DNA of 64,000 nt from Pseudoxanthomonas sp. J35 (GTDB lineage Bacteria > Pseudomonadota > Gammaproteobacteria > Xanthomonadales > Xanthomonadaceae): positions 62,001-126,000 of the forward strand of contig NZ_AZVB01000001.1 of assembly GCF_000513995.1 (NCBI RefSeq), in the 5' to 3' direction. Shown here piece by piece: positions 19,935-29,144 of the stretch (positions are counted from its first letter, which is position 1; each line of letters begins with the position of its first letter). The position numbers and the translations under genes were made by a program. The notes below the pieces were generated by a model, which saw only the letters and a list, made by a program, of their open reading frames with translations, made no database searches and was not told the DNA's origin.

Positions 19935-21002
19935 GTGACCGGCCTGTTGCCACTGCTCGCCCTGGCGGCGATGTCCGCCGCATCGGTCCAGCCGCCGTCC
20001 GTCGACCCGGGCGCGGTCGACGCGCTCATGCGCGACTACGCCGGCGACGTTCCCGGCGCGGCGGTACTGGTGCTGCGCGATGGCGAGCCGGTGCTGCGCC
20101 GCGGCTACGGCCTGGCCGCCCTCGACGAAGCGACGCCCGTCGGCCCGCGGACGAACTTCCGCCTGGCCTCGGTCACCAAGCAGTTCACCGCCGCCTCGAT
20201 CCTGCTGCTGGCCGAGGACGGCAGGCTGACGCTCGACGATCCGGTGAAGCGCTGGCTGCCCTCGCTGCCACCGGCGGCCGACGCGGTGACCCTGCGCCAC
20301 CTGCTGAGCCACACCTCCGGCCTGGTCGACTACGAGGACCACCTGCCCGAAGGGCTGCAGGGCCAGGTCCACGACATCGACGTGCTGCGCATCCTCGAAG
20401 GCCAGGACCGCACCTACTTCCCGCCGGGCAGCGCCTACCGCTACAGCAACAGCGGCTACGCGCTGCTGGCGCTGGTGGTCGGCGAGGCCTCCGGCAGCGA
20501 CTTCGCCAGCTTCCTGCGCCAGCGCATCTTCGAACCGCTGGGCATGGCCGGCAGCGTCGCCCACCAGGACGGCGTGGACACGGTGGCGGACCGCGCGTAC
20601 GGCCACAGCCTGGTCGACGGCCGCTGGGTCCGCACCGACCAGAGCCCGACCAGCGCCGTGCTTGGCGACGGCGGCATCTATTCCTCGATCGACGACCTGG
20701 CGCGCTGGGACGCGGCCCTCTACGACGACCGCCTGCTGCGCCCGGAATCCCTGCGCCTGATGTTCGCGCCCGCCACCACCACGCCCACCGGCGAGGACGA
20801 CGTGGCCCACTACGGCCTCGGCTGGCGCCTGCAGGGCGAGCGCGTCTGGCACAGCGGCGAGAGCATCGGCTTCCGCAACGTGATCGTGCGCTGGCCGCGG
20901 CAGCGCCTGACCGTGGTCGTGCTTACCAACCGCAACGGCCCGGAACCGTATCCACTGGCCCTGGAGATCGCCCGGATATACGCTCCGGCCGCGACGCCCT
21001 GA
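19935..21002 (+). CDS. serine hydrolase, beta-lactamase/class C-like family
   Basis: 355 residues with a short signal-like N-terminus (GLLPLLALAAMSAASV). The three active-site motifs of the AmpC/DD-peptidase/esterase superfamily are present: SVTK (Ser-x-x-Lys), YSN, and HSGES near the C-terminus in the KTG position. Such proteins are often esterases or D-amino-acid peptidases rather than true beta-lactamases, and I would not infer resistance. The start is GTG at 19935 with AAGGGGA upstream; in-frame codons before it overlap the DUF885 gene. Confidence 0.87.
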   Translation: MTGLLPLLALAAMSAASVQPPSVDPGAVDALMRDYAGDVPGAAVLVLRDGEPVLRRGYGLAALDEATPVGPRTNFRLASVTKQFTAASILLLAEDGRLTLDDPVKRWLPSLPPAADAVTLRHLLSHTSGLVDYEDHLPEGLQGQVHDIDVLRILEGQDRTYFPPGSAYRYSNSGYALLALVVGEASGSDFASFLRQRIFEPLGMAGSVAHQDGVDTVADRAYGHSLVDGRWVRTDQSPTSAVLGDGGIYSSIDDLARWDAALYDDRLLRPESLRLMFAPATTTPTGEDDVAHYGLGWRLQGERVWHSGESIGFRNVIVRWPRQRLTVVVLTNRNGPEPYPLALEIARIYAPAATP

Positions 21003-21108
21003 GCGGCGTGCGGGGAATATTCCTACACCGCTCCCGCCCTCCGGCCGATGGCGGGACGGCGCTGCAGGTCCCAGGATCGGCCGGCGACGTCACTGGAGGA
21101 TGTGCCGA

Positions 21109-21225
21109 ATGCTCGAGATCCGCTCGCTGTCCAAGACCTACGCCAATGGCGTGCAGGCGCTGAAGGACGTCACCCTCGACATCCCGCGCGGCATGTTCGG
21201 CCTGCTCGGCCCCAACATCGACTAG
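21109..21225 (+). pseudogene. 5' remnant of an ABC transporter ATP-binding gene
   Basis: An ATG with GGAGGA eight bases upstream opens a frame of 38 codons (MLEIRSLSKTYANG ... GLLGPNID) that matches the start of an ABC ATPase exactly up to the Walker A glycine loop (GPN of GPNGAGKS). There the match ends and an in-frame TAG follows at 21223-21225. Walker A, signature and Walker B are all missing. The sequence continues in the same frame as an M1-peptidase end (next entry), so this is one side of a deletion junction. Confidence 0.88.
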
Positions 21226-22035
21226 GTGTTCTACGTGACCGCGCACGAGGCCGCGCACCAGTGGTGGGCGCACCAGGGGGTCGGCGCCAACGTGCAGGGC
21301 GCGACAATGCTGTCCGAGTCGCTGGCGCAGTGTTCGGTGCTGATGGTGATGGAACAGGAGTACGGGCCGCGGCAGATGCGCCGCTTCCTCAAGTACGAGC
21401 TGGACAGCTACCTGTCCAGCCGGGCCGCCGAACGCGTGCAGGAACTGCCGCTGGCGCTAAACGAGAACCAGCAGGCCATCCACTACCGCAAGGGTTCGGT
21501 GGTGTTCTACGCCCTGCGCGACGCCATCGGCGAGGAGAAGCTCAACGCGGTCCTGGCCGAATTCCTCCAGCAGTGGGCGTTCAAGGGCCCGCCCTACCCC
21601 ACCACCCGCGACTTCCTCGACCTGCTGTACGCGCGCACCGACGCGCAGCACCATCCGTTCATCCGCGACCTGTTCGAGCGCATCGTGTTCTGGAACCACC
21701 GCGTCACCACGGCCGAAGTGCGCAAGCGCGACGACGGCAGGTACGCGGTCACCCTCAAGGTCCACGCCGAGAAGGTCTCCACCGACGGCAAGGGCAAGGA
21801 GACGGAGGAACCGGTCGACGTGCTGGTCGACATCGGCGTGTTCGCGCGGCCGCCGGGCGGCAAGGAAGCGGACGAGAAGGTGCTCTACCTCTCGAAGCAC
21901 CGTATCAACCAGGCCGAGACCACCCTGGAGCTGGTGGTCGACGAACTGCCCTACGAGGCCGGCATCGACCCGTACAACAAGCTCATCGACCGCGACTCCG
22001 GCGACAACCGCAAGAAGGTGACGGTGCTGCAGTAA
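21226..22035 (+). pseudogene. 3' remnant of an ABC permease/M1 aminopeptidase gene
   Basis: 269 codons from VFYVTAHEAAHQWWAHQ to the stop. The gluzincin zinc motif HEAAHQWW and the distal SESLAQ glutamate are present, followed by the C-terminal helical region (YRKGSVVFYALRD, FLDLLYART) of the large ABC-2 permease/M1 fusion proteins known in xanthomonads, usually near 1,200 residues. The membrane part and most of the peptidase N-terminal domains are absent. No ribosome site precedes the GTG at 21226. It is in frame with the ABC remnant upstream, apart from one TAG. Confidence 0.85.
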
Positions 22036-22122
22036 TGCCGGCCCGCGGCCCTGCCCCGGCAGGGCCGCCGGACTTCAGGCTGGCCTTCGCTGGCCACCAC
22101 GCGGCGATCACCGCCGCCGGCC

Positions 22123-23724
22123 TCAGCGCAGGTCCCCGATCACCACCTGCGCCGCGTTATGCCCCGGCGCGCCGGTGACGCCGCCGCCGGGATGGGTGCC
22201 CGAGCCGCACAGGTACAGCCCCGGGATCGCGCCGCGGTAACCGGCCTGGCCCAGCATCGGCCGCGCCGAGAACAGCTGGTTGAGGCTCAGCGCACCGTGG
22301 AAGATGTCGCCGCCGACCAGGCCGAACTCGCGCTCCAGGTCCAGCGGCGACAGCACCTGCCGCCCGAGCACCGATGCGGCGAAGCCGGGCGCGAAACGGT
22401 CGACGGTGGCGACCATCAGGTCGGCCACCTCCTCGCGGTGCTCGTCCCAGCTGCGCCCGCCCGGCAGCTCCGGCGCCACGTGCTGGCAGAACAGGCTGGC
22501 CACGTGCATGCCCGGCGGTGCCAGCGAATCGTCCAGGGTCGAGGGCACCAGCATCTCCACGATCGGCTCGCACGACCAGCCGTGCTCGCGCGCATCGCGC
22601 CAGGCGCGGTCCATGTAGTCCAGCGACGGCGCCAGGATGATGCCGGCGGTCAGGTGGTCGCCCGGCCCCGGCAGCGCGCTGAAGTCCGGCAGCCTCGACA
22701 GCGCCACGTTCATGCGGAAGGTGCCGGAACCGCAGCGCCAGTTGCGCATGCGTTCGGCCGTGGCCGGCGGCACCGCGTCGGCCGGCAGCAGCCGCTGGTA
22801 GAGCAGTTTCGGGTTCACGTTGGCGACCACCACCCGCGCCCGCAGCGTCTCCCCCTGCGCGGTGACCACGCCGGTGGCGCGTCCGCCTTCGACCAGGATC
22901 CGCTCCACCCCGGCGCCGGTACGGATCTCCACGCCGGCCGCGCCCGCGGCGCGTGCCATCGCCTGGGTGATCGCGCCCATGCCGCCGATCGCATGGCCCC
23001 AGGCGCCCTTGACCCCGTTGGCTTGGCCGAACACGTGGTGCAGCAGCACGTAGGCGGTGCCCGGCGCATACGGGCTGGCGAAGTTGCCGACGATGCCGTC
23101 GAACCCGAACAGGGCCTTGATCGGCCCGCTCTCGAACCAGCGGTCCAGGTATTCGGCCGCGGAGATCGTGAACAGGTCGAGCAGTTCCTGGCGCAGGGCC
23201 TCGTCCAGCGCATGCAGCTGGCGCCCGAGCCGCGCGGTGCGCAGCAGTTCCGGCATCGCCTTCCACCAGCCGCCGTCGGTGACGTTCGGCGGCGGCTGCA
23301 GGGCCAGCGCGCGCAGCACGTCGGCGATGGCGTCCAGGCGCGTCTCGTAGGCCGGCAGCATTTCCGCGTCGCGCCGCGAGAACTTCGCCACCTCCTCCGC
23401 GGTGCGGCCGGCGCCGGTGAGCAGGTAGCCGCCGTCGGGCAGCGGCAGGAAATTGTTGTGCTTGCGCAGCACCACGCGCAGCCCGTGGCCGTGCAGGTCG
23501 AGGTCCTCGATCACCTTCGGCTGCAGCAGCGACACCGTGTACGACGCCACCGAGTTGCGGAACCCCGGATGGAACTCCTCGGTGACCGCCGCCCCGCCCA
23601 CCACGCCGCGGCGCTCGAGCACGGTCACCGACAGGCCGGCCCGGGCCAGGTAGGCCGCGCAGACCAGGCCGTTGTGGCCGCCGCCGACGATCAGTACATC
23701 GATCCGTTTGTGTGACTTCGTCAT
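22123..23724 (-). CDS. FAD-dependent oxidoreductase, phytoene-desaturase/PYROXD2-like
   Basis: 533 residues. The N-terminal dinucleotide fold DVLIVGGGHNGLVCAAYLAR with ERRGVVGGAAVTEE binds FAD; the C-terminal FAD motif is GLYLCGSGTHPGGGVTGAPG, typical of the phytoene desaturase superfamily. The central part (GAWGHAIGGMGAITQAMARAA) matches the PYROXD2-like branch rather than carotenoid desaturases, and there are no crt genes nearby. Substrate is unknown. The start at 23724 (MTKSHKRIDVL) lacks a strong ribosome site; further codons upstream do not look coding. Confidence 0.87.
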   Translation of the reverse strand: MTKSHKRIDVLIVGGGHNGLVCAAYLARAGLSVTVLERRGVVGGAAVTEEFHPGFRNSVASYTVSLLQPKVIEDLDLHGHGLRVVLRKHNNFLPLPDGGYLLTGAGRTAEEVAKFSRRDAEMLPAYETRLDAIADVLRALALQPPPNVTDGGWWKAMPELLRTARLGRQLHALDEALRQELLDLFTISAAEYLDRWFESGPIKALFGFDGIVGNFASPYAPGTAYVLLHHVFGQANGVKGAWGHAIGGMGAITQAMARAAGAAGVEIRTGAGVERILVEGGRATGVVTAQGETLRARVVVANVNPKLLYQRLLPADAVPPATAERMRNWRCGSGTFRMNVALSRLPDFSALPGPGDHLTAGIILAPSLDYMDRAWRDAREHGWSCEPIVEMLVPSTLDDSLAPPGMHVASLFCQHVAPELPGGRSWDEHREEVADLMVATVDRFAPGFAASVLGRQVLSPLDLEREFGLVGGDIFHGALSLNQLFSARPMLGQAGYRGAIPGLYLCGSGTHPGGGVTGAPGHNAAQVVIGDLR

Positions 23725-23873
23725 CTGTACAGGTATACCACTGCGCCTATACTGCCCGCGCAGGGGGGCCAGCGACGGGGGACACGCATGGCCGCGACGC
23801 AGTGCATTGGCTCCACCCACGCGCGGGACCGGCTGCCCGCCGTCCTCGCCGTTTGCGTGCGCGGCGGCCGGCC

Positions 23874-25400
23874 ATGAGTCCGCTGGTCGCCGGTCCGCTC
23901 GTCCGACGCGTCGTCCCCGCCCTGGTCGCCGGCACGGCGGCCGCGCTGATCGGCTGGCTCGCCCTGGCTTCACCGCTGGACGACCTGATCCACCATGCAT
24001 TGCAGCCACCATCCACGCGCGCGCCGGCCGTGGTCGTGCTCGGCATCGACGATTCGGCGTCGTGGCCGAACGCGCGCCTCGCCGCCCTGATCGACCGCCT
24101 GCGCCTGGCCGGCGTCCGCGGCCTCGCGGTGGATCTTCCGCTGGCCGCCGGCGCCGACGGCGAGGCCGCCGGCGATGCGCAGCTGGCGCGCGCCCTGCTC
24201 GACAGCCGGGTGGTGGTCGGCGTGCCGCTGCGCGCGCGCGGCGAGGAGCCGCCGGAGGCGCTGCTGCCGCCGGTCGACTTCGCCGACGGCGCACGCCTGG
24301 GCCACCTCGAACTGCAGCGCGACCGCGACGGCCGCATCCGCCGGCACCTGCCGCACATGCTGACCATGGATGGCATCCGCTGGGCTTCGCTGCCGCTGGC
24401 CCTGGTCCAGCCTGGCACCAGCACGGATGCCGGCCGCTGGGAAACCGGCGAACGCTGGCTGGTCCCGTATCCACGTCCAGGTCCACCGACCTGGCGCGCC
24501 GTCGACGTGCTGGACGAGCGCATCGGCGCGGATCGCCTGCGCGGCAAGTGGGTCCTGCTGGGCCTCACCGATCCTGCCCGGCAGGCACGCGTGCCGGGAC
24601 CGCACGGCAGCGGGGCGCTGTATCCGGTCGAACACCAGGCCCGGACGGTGGCGATGCTGCTGCAGGGCGCCGCGCCGCGCGAGGCGCCCGCCCTGGTGCA
24701 GGCGCTGCTGGCGATGCTCGTGGCCGCCGGCACGGTGTTCGTCGGCCTGGGAAGGCGCGAGCCCGGCTGGCGCCTGCCGGCCGCGGTGCTGGTGGGCATG
24801 GCGGTCAGCCTGGCCGCCTGCGGCTGGTTGTTCGAGCGCCAGTACTGGTTCGCGCCGGGCGGCACGCTGGTCGTGCTCGGCCTCGCCCTGCTGGCCTGGG
24901 CCGCGGTCCAGGCGCGGCGGCAGTGGAACACGCGCCGGCGCATGCCCGGACTGGCCACCCGGCGCTCGCTGCACGCCGCGCTGCAGGCGAGCCGGACCAG
25001 CGGCATGCCGCACGCCTTGCTGCTGGTCGAAGCGCGGGTGCCGGCCGGCGGCGACGCCGAGGCGCTGGCGACCCGGCTGGCCGGCCTGCTGCGCGCCCGC
25101 GCGCGGCGGCCCGGCGACGTCGCCGCCTACCTGGGCGACGGCCGCTTCGCGCTGCTGCTGCCGGGCACTTCGGCCGCGGCGGCCGAGCGCATCCTCGACG
25201 CCATCCGCGACGAGGCCGACACGCAGGCGCTGCCGCTGCCGCTGCTGGGCAGCGTCCACGCCTGCGGCAGCGGCGCCTGCGACTGCCTGTGGCGGCTGGC
25301 CCTGCGCGCGCAGCCGGTGCAGCCGGCGCAGCAGCCGCTCACACCGCCAGGCGCATCCCCGGCCGCGCCAGGATCACCTGCCCGGCGCCGCGCTCGCTGA
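23874..25400 (+). CDS. CHASE2 sensor protein with degenerate GGDEF domain
   Basis: 508 residues. A first helix (about 10-35) is followed by an extracytoplasmic CHASE2 domain (VVVLGIDDSASWP ... DGRIRRHLPHM ... LRGKWVLLGLTDP), then three closely spaced helices (about 265-345), the standard CHASE2 layout. The cytoplasmic end (about 365-470) has GGDEF-domain spacing, with PGLATRRSLHAAL and YLGDGRFALLLPGTS where active enzymes have GG(D/E)EF. The catalytic signature is therefore LGDGR and cyclase activity is unlikely. ATG at 23874 is preferred; the frame is open from 23712. The last 62 bp overlap the next gene tail to tail. Confidence 0.8.
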   Translation: MSPLVAGPLVRRVVPALVAGTAAALIGWLALASPLDDLIHHALQPPSTRAPAVVVLGIDDSASWPNARLAALIDRLRLAGVRGLAVDLPLAAGADGEAAGDAQLARALLDSRVVVGVPLRARGEEPPEALLPPVDFADGARLGHLELQRDRDGRIRRHLPHMLTMDGIRWASLPLALVQPGTSTDAGRWETGERWLVPYPRPGPPTWRAVDVLDERIGADRLRGKWVLLGLTDPARQARVPGPHGSGALYPVEHQARTVAMLLQGAAPREAPALVQALLAMLVAAGTVFVGLGRREPGWRLPAAVLVGMAVSLAACGWLFERQYWFAPGGTLVVLGLALLAWAAVQARRQWNTRRRMPGLATRRSLHAALQASRTSGMPHALLLVEARVPAGGDAEALATRLAGLLRARARRPGDVAAYLGDGRFALLLPGTSAAAAERILDAIRDEADTQALPLPLLGSVHACGSGACDCLWRLALRAQPVQPAQQPLTPPGASPAAPGSPARRRAR

Positions 25401-26712
25401 GCTCCCCGGCGAGGGCCTCGCGGGCGCGGTCCTCGCCGTGGACCAGCGCCAGCCGCGGGCGACCGCTGAAGTGCCCGTACCACTCGATCAGGCCGCCCTG
25501 GTCGGTGTGCGCCGACAGGCCGCCGACGGTGTGGATCTGCGCCTGCACGCGATAGTCCCGGCCGTGGATGCGCACCCACGGCGCGCGCTCGACCAGGCGC
25601 CGGCCCAGCGTGCCCTCGGCCTGGAAGCCGACGAACACCACGTGGGTTTCGCGGCGGCCGAGGCGGTGGCGCAGGTGGTGCAGGATGCGGCCGCCGTTGG
25701 CCATGCCGGAGCCGGCGATGACGATGGCGCCGTTGCCGACCTGGTTGATCGCCATCGACTCCTGCGTGCTGGCGGTGAAGTGCAGGTTGGGCAGGCGGAA
25801 CGGCGAAGGCTTGCGCGACCACACTTCCCGGGACTGCTCGTCGAACAGCTCCTGGTGGCGCTCGTAGATCGCCACCACCTTCCCGGCCATCGGGCTGTCG
25901 AGGAAGATCCGCCAGCGCTCCAGCCCCCACTCCTTCCAGTGGCGCGCGAACCAGTACAGCAGTTCCTGGCTGCGGCCGACGGCGAAGGCCGGGATCAGCA
26001 CGTTGCCGCGCTCGCGCCAGGCATGCTCGAACACCTCGCCCAGTTCGGCGACGGTGGCCTGGCGTTCGCGGTGGTTGCGGTCGCCATAGGTCGATTCCAT
26101 CAGCACCAGGTCGGCCTCGGCCACCGCTTCGGGGTCGCGCAGGATCGGCGTGCCACGCGGGCCGAGGTCGCCGGAGAACACCAGCTTGCGGCCGTCGCCC
26201 CACAGCTCGACGATGCTCGAGCCGAGGATGTGGCCGGCGTCGCGCAGGCAGATGTCCACGCCCGGCGCCACCGTGGTGCGCACGCCATAGTCCAGCGGCC
26301 GCAGCAGCGGCAGCACATCGGCCACGTCCTCGCGGGTGAACAGCGGCGGCTGCAGCGGCTCTTCCGGGTCGCGGTGGCGGTTGGCACGCTCGGCGTCGGA
26401 CTCGGCCAGCGAGGCGGCATCGGCCAGCATCACCGGCAGCAGGTCGGCGCCGGCGCGCTGCATGTACACCGGGCCGCGGAAGCCGCGGGCGACCAGCAGC
26501 GGGACCCGGCCGATGTGGTCGATGTGGGCGTGGCTGAGGACCAGCGCATCCAGCCCGGCCGGGTCGAACGGGAACGGGTCGAAGTTGTGCGCCTCCAGCT
26601 CGCGCCGCCCCTGCAGCATCCCGCAGTCCAGCAGGATCCGCCGCCCGGCCGCCTCGACCAGGTGCATGGAACCGGTGACCTCGCCCGCCGCGCCGTGGAA
26701 TTCGACCTGCAT
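25339..26712 (-). CDS. MBL-fold beta-CASP RNase-like hydrolase
   Basis: 457 residues. The zinc motif LSHAHIDHIGRVP is at the front, with DAGHILGSS and FSGDLGPRGTPI following. The beta-CASP part has ESTYGDRNH, the FAVGRSQELLYW helix, MANGGRILHHL and GGLSAHTDQGGLIEW at the end, with a C-terminal HGE. This is the YSH1/CPSF73-like bacterial group, likely an RNA hydrolase. GGGAGGG lies before the ATG at 26712. The open frame upstream to 29046 is antisense to the M13 gene and was not used. Confidence 0.9.
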   Translation of the reverse strand: MQVEFHGAAGEVTGSMHLVEAAGRRILLDCGMLQGRRELEAHNFDPFPFDPAGLDALVLSHAHIDHIGRVPLLVARGFRGPVYMQRAGADLLPVMLADAASLAESDAERANRHRDPEEPLQPPLFTREDVADVLPLLRPLDYGVRTTVAPGVDICLRDAGHILGSSIVELWGDGRKLVFSGDLGPRGTPILRDPEAVAEADLVLMESTYGDRNHRERQATVAELGEVFEHAWRERGNVLIPAFAVGRSQELLYWFARHWKEWGLERWRIFLDSPMAGKVVAIYERHQELFDEQSREVWSRKPSPFRLPNLHFTASTQESMAINQVGNGAIVIAGSGMANGGRILHHLRHRLGRRETHVVFVGFQAEGTLGRRLVERAPWVRIHGRDYRVQAQIHTVGGLSAHTDQGGLIEWYGHFSGRPRLALVHGEDRAREALAGELSERGAGQVILARPGMRLAV

Positions 26713-26916
26713 CCGGCCCTCCCGCCTTTGCGGCAAGCCTAGCGCCAACCGCGCCCCGGCGCCCGCGACCGGACCTCCCGGCCTTGCCCCGCATGGCGCC
26801 CCGCCATGACCTCCGGCAGTCCTCCGCTCAGGTCGCCGGGCGTAAAGTCGGCCCACTACCCCGTCCCTCCGGGGTCGTCCCACCATGCCCGCGCGCCGGG
26901 CCGGAGAAACCGCAAC

Positions 26917-29007
26917 GTGAACATCCGCAAGTCCCAGACCCTGCTGCTGCCGCTGGCGATCGCCGTGGCACTGGCCGCCTGCTCGAAGAAGGAAGAGGCC
27001 GCCACCGCCGAGACCGCCGCCGCGCCGGAATACACCCTGGACGAAGCCAGCCTGCCCGGCGTGAACCGCTTCAGCGTGGCCGACCTGGACACCACCAAGG
27101 ACGCCTGCACCGACTTCGCCGCCTACGCCAACGGCACCTGGCTGGCCGCCAACCCGGTCCCGGGCGACCGCACCAGCTGGGGCGCGTTCGAGATGCTCGA
27201 CGAGCGTTCCAACGCCGTGCAGCGCCAGCTGGCCGAGCAGGCCGGCGCCGATGCCAACGCCACCGGCGTGAAGAAGATCGTCGGCGACCTGTGGGCCACC
27301 GGCATGGATGAGGCGAAGATCAACGCCCAGGGCATCGAGCCGCTGGCCGGCCACCTGGCCGCGATCGACGCGCTGGCCGACGGCGCGGCCGTGGCCGAAT
27401 ACCTGCGCACCAGCGCCGCCAAGGGCCAGGGCTTGGTGTTCGACTTCGGCGCCGAAGCCGACTTCCAGAACCCGGACATGAACATCGCCTACGCGATGCA
27501 GGGCGGCCTGGGCCTGCCGGACAGCAAGTACTACACCGACGCCGACAAGGCCGGCATCCGCGAGGCCTACGTCGCCCACATCGCCAGGGTGCTGGAGCTG
27601 TCGGGCATCGCCGCCGACGAGGCCAAGAAGCAGGCCGCCGAGGTGATGGCCTTCGAGACCCGACTGGCCAAGGCCTCGAAGTCCCGCGAGGATCTGTCGC
27701 GCGACGTGTCGCTGTACTACAACCCGCTGTCGCTGGCCGACGCCGACAAGCTGACCCCGAACTTCCCGTGGTCGAAGTTCTTCGAGTCGCAGGGCGTGGC
27801 CGCGCCGGAGATGTTCTCGCTGGCCATCCCGGCGTTCCACCAGGAAGTGAGCAAGGCCCTCGGCGACACCGACGTGGCGACCTGGAAGGCGTACCTGCGC
27901 TTCCACACTGTCGACGGCGCCGCGCCGTACCTGAGCGACGATTTCGCCCAGGAGAGCTTCAACTTCTACAACAAGACCCTCAGCGGCCAGAAGGAAATGA
28001 AGCCGCGCTGGAAGCGCGTGCTGGCCACGGTCAACAGCCAGGCCGGCGAGGCGCTGGGCCAGATGTACGTCCAGGTCGCCTTCCCGGCCGAATCCAAGGC
28101 CAAGATGGAGGCGCTGGTCGCCACCCTCGGCACCGCGCTGAAGGCCCGCATCGAGAACCTGGAGTGGATGAGCGAGGAGACCAAGGCCAAGGCCCTGGTG
28201 AAGCAGGCCGCGTTCACCACCAAGATCGGCTACCCGGACAAGTGGCGCGAGTGGGACGGCCTGCAGACCAGCCGCGACAGCTACATCGGCAACGTGCTGG
28301 CCGCGCAGGAGTTCAACTACCGCTGGAACCTGTCCAAGATCGGCAAGCCGGTGGACAAGACCGAGTGGGGCATGAGCCCGCAGACGGTCAACGCCTACTA
28401 CAACCCGCTGCAGAACGAGATCGTGTTCCCGGCCGCCATCCTGCAGCCGCCGTTCTTCGACCCGAACGCCCCCGACGAGGTCAACTACGGCGGCATCGGC
28501 GCGGTGATCGGCCACGAGATGACCCACGGCTACGACGACCAGGGCAGCCGCTTCGGTGCCACCGGCAAGTTCGAGAACTGGTGGACCCCGGCCGACGCCG
28601 AGGGCTTCGCCGCGCGCACCGGCAAGCTGGTCGCGCAGTTCGACGGCTACACCACCGCCGACGGCCAGAAGCTCAACGGGCGCCACACCCTGGGCGAGAA
28701 CATCGCCGACCTGGGCGGCCTGGCCACGGCCTATGACGCGATGAAGGCCGCCGTGGGCGACACCCCGGACCCGATGACCGACGGCCTGACCCGCGACCAG
28801 CGCTTCTTCCTCAACTGGGCCACCGTGTGGCGCCGCAACTTCACCCCCGAGGAGCAGACGAAGCGCATCGCCACCGACGAGCATGCGCTGGCGCAGTTCC
28901 GCGCCATCGGTGCGCCGTCGAACCTGCCGGCCTTCGCCGCTGCGTTCAAGTGCGAGCCGGGCAAGCCCATGGTCCGCCAGGGCGACAACCAGGTCGTGAT
29001 CTGGTAA
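26917..29007 (+). CDS. M13 family zinc metallopeptidase, lipoprotein
   Basis: 696 residues, starting with GTG at 26917 (MNIRKSQTLLL; GGAGAAA upstream). The signal ends in a lipobox LAAC, so the mature protein should be lipid-anchored. PepO/neprilysin features are complete: NAYYNPLQNEIVFPAAIL, the zinc motif GHEMTHGYDDQG (His533, Glu534, His537) and GENIADLGGL with the third ligand Glu594. The N-terminal M13 domain begins near DACTDFAAYANGTW. A strong terminator follows. It is active by all visible residues, and lies just before a diverged copy that is not. Confidence 0.93.
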   Translation: MNIRKSQTLLLPLAIAVALAACSKKEEAATAETAAAPEYTLDEASLPGVNRFSVADLDTTKDACTDFAAYANGTWLAANPVPGDRTSWGAFEMLDERSNAVQRQLAEQAGADANATGVKKIVGDLWATGMDEAKINAQGIEPLAGHLAAIDALADGAAVAEYLRTSAAKGQGLVFDFGAEADFQNPDMNIAYAMQGGLGLPDSKYYTDADKAGIREAYVAHIARVLELSGIAADEAKKQAAEVMAFETRLAKASKSREDLSRDVSLYYNPLSLADADKLTPNFPWSKFFESQGVAAPEMFSLAIPAFHQEVSKALGDTDVATWKAYLRFHTVDGAAPYLSDDFAQESFNFYNKTLSGQKEMKPRWKRVLATVNSQAGEALGQMYVQVAFPAESKAKMEALVATLGTALKARIENLEWMSEETKAKALVKQAAFTTKIGYPDKWREWDGLQTSRDSYIGNVLAAQEFNYRWNLSKIGKPVDKTEWGMSPQTVNAYYNPLQNEIVFPAAILQPPFFDPNAPDEVNYGGIGAVIGHEMTHGYDDQGSRFGATGKFENWWTPADAEGFAARTGKLVAQFDGYTTADGQKLNGRHTLGENIADLGGLATAYDAMKAAVGDTPDPMTDGLTRDQRFFLNWATVWRRNFTPEEQTKRIATDEHALAQFRAIGAPSNLPAFAAAFKCEPGKPMVRQGDNQVVIW

Positions 29008-29032
29008 GCAGGTCCGACGAGGTGCAGTACAC

Positions 29033-29066
29033 AGGAGGCCCGGCAAGTCCGGGCCTCCTGCTTTTT
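29033..29066 (+). terminator. Rho-independent terminator after M13 peptidase
   Basis: An 11-bp perfect stem (AGGAGGCCCGG with its complement) and a CAAGT loop precede GCTTTTT. It lies 26 bases past the stop codon, so the second M13 gene needs its own promoter. Confidence 0.92.
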
Positions 29067-29144
29067 CCGGGGTATCCGTTACGGAGCCAGCGCGATTCGC
29101 CTTGCTACACTGCCGCCCCCCTGGACCCCGAGGCTGCAGCCCCG

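Noticed and set aside
19935..21002. A beta-lactamase resistance gene.
   Set aside because: SxxK, YxN and HSG motifs are shared by many esterases and DD-peptidases; there is no ampR neighbour or mobile context.
21226..22035. A functional stand-alone 269-residue M1 aminopeptidase.
   Set aside because: M1 enzymes need N-terminal domains that are missing, no ribosome site precedes the GTG, and the upstream sequence is a piece of another gene in the same frame.
24175..25259. Long frames antisense to the CHASE2 gene, some over 400 codons.
   Set aside because: They are Arg/Ala/Gln-rich mirror frames with no domain pattern; the plus-strand frame has a clear helix and domain order.
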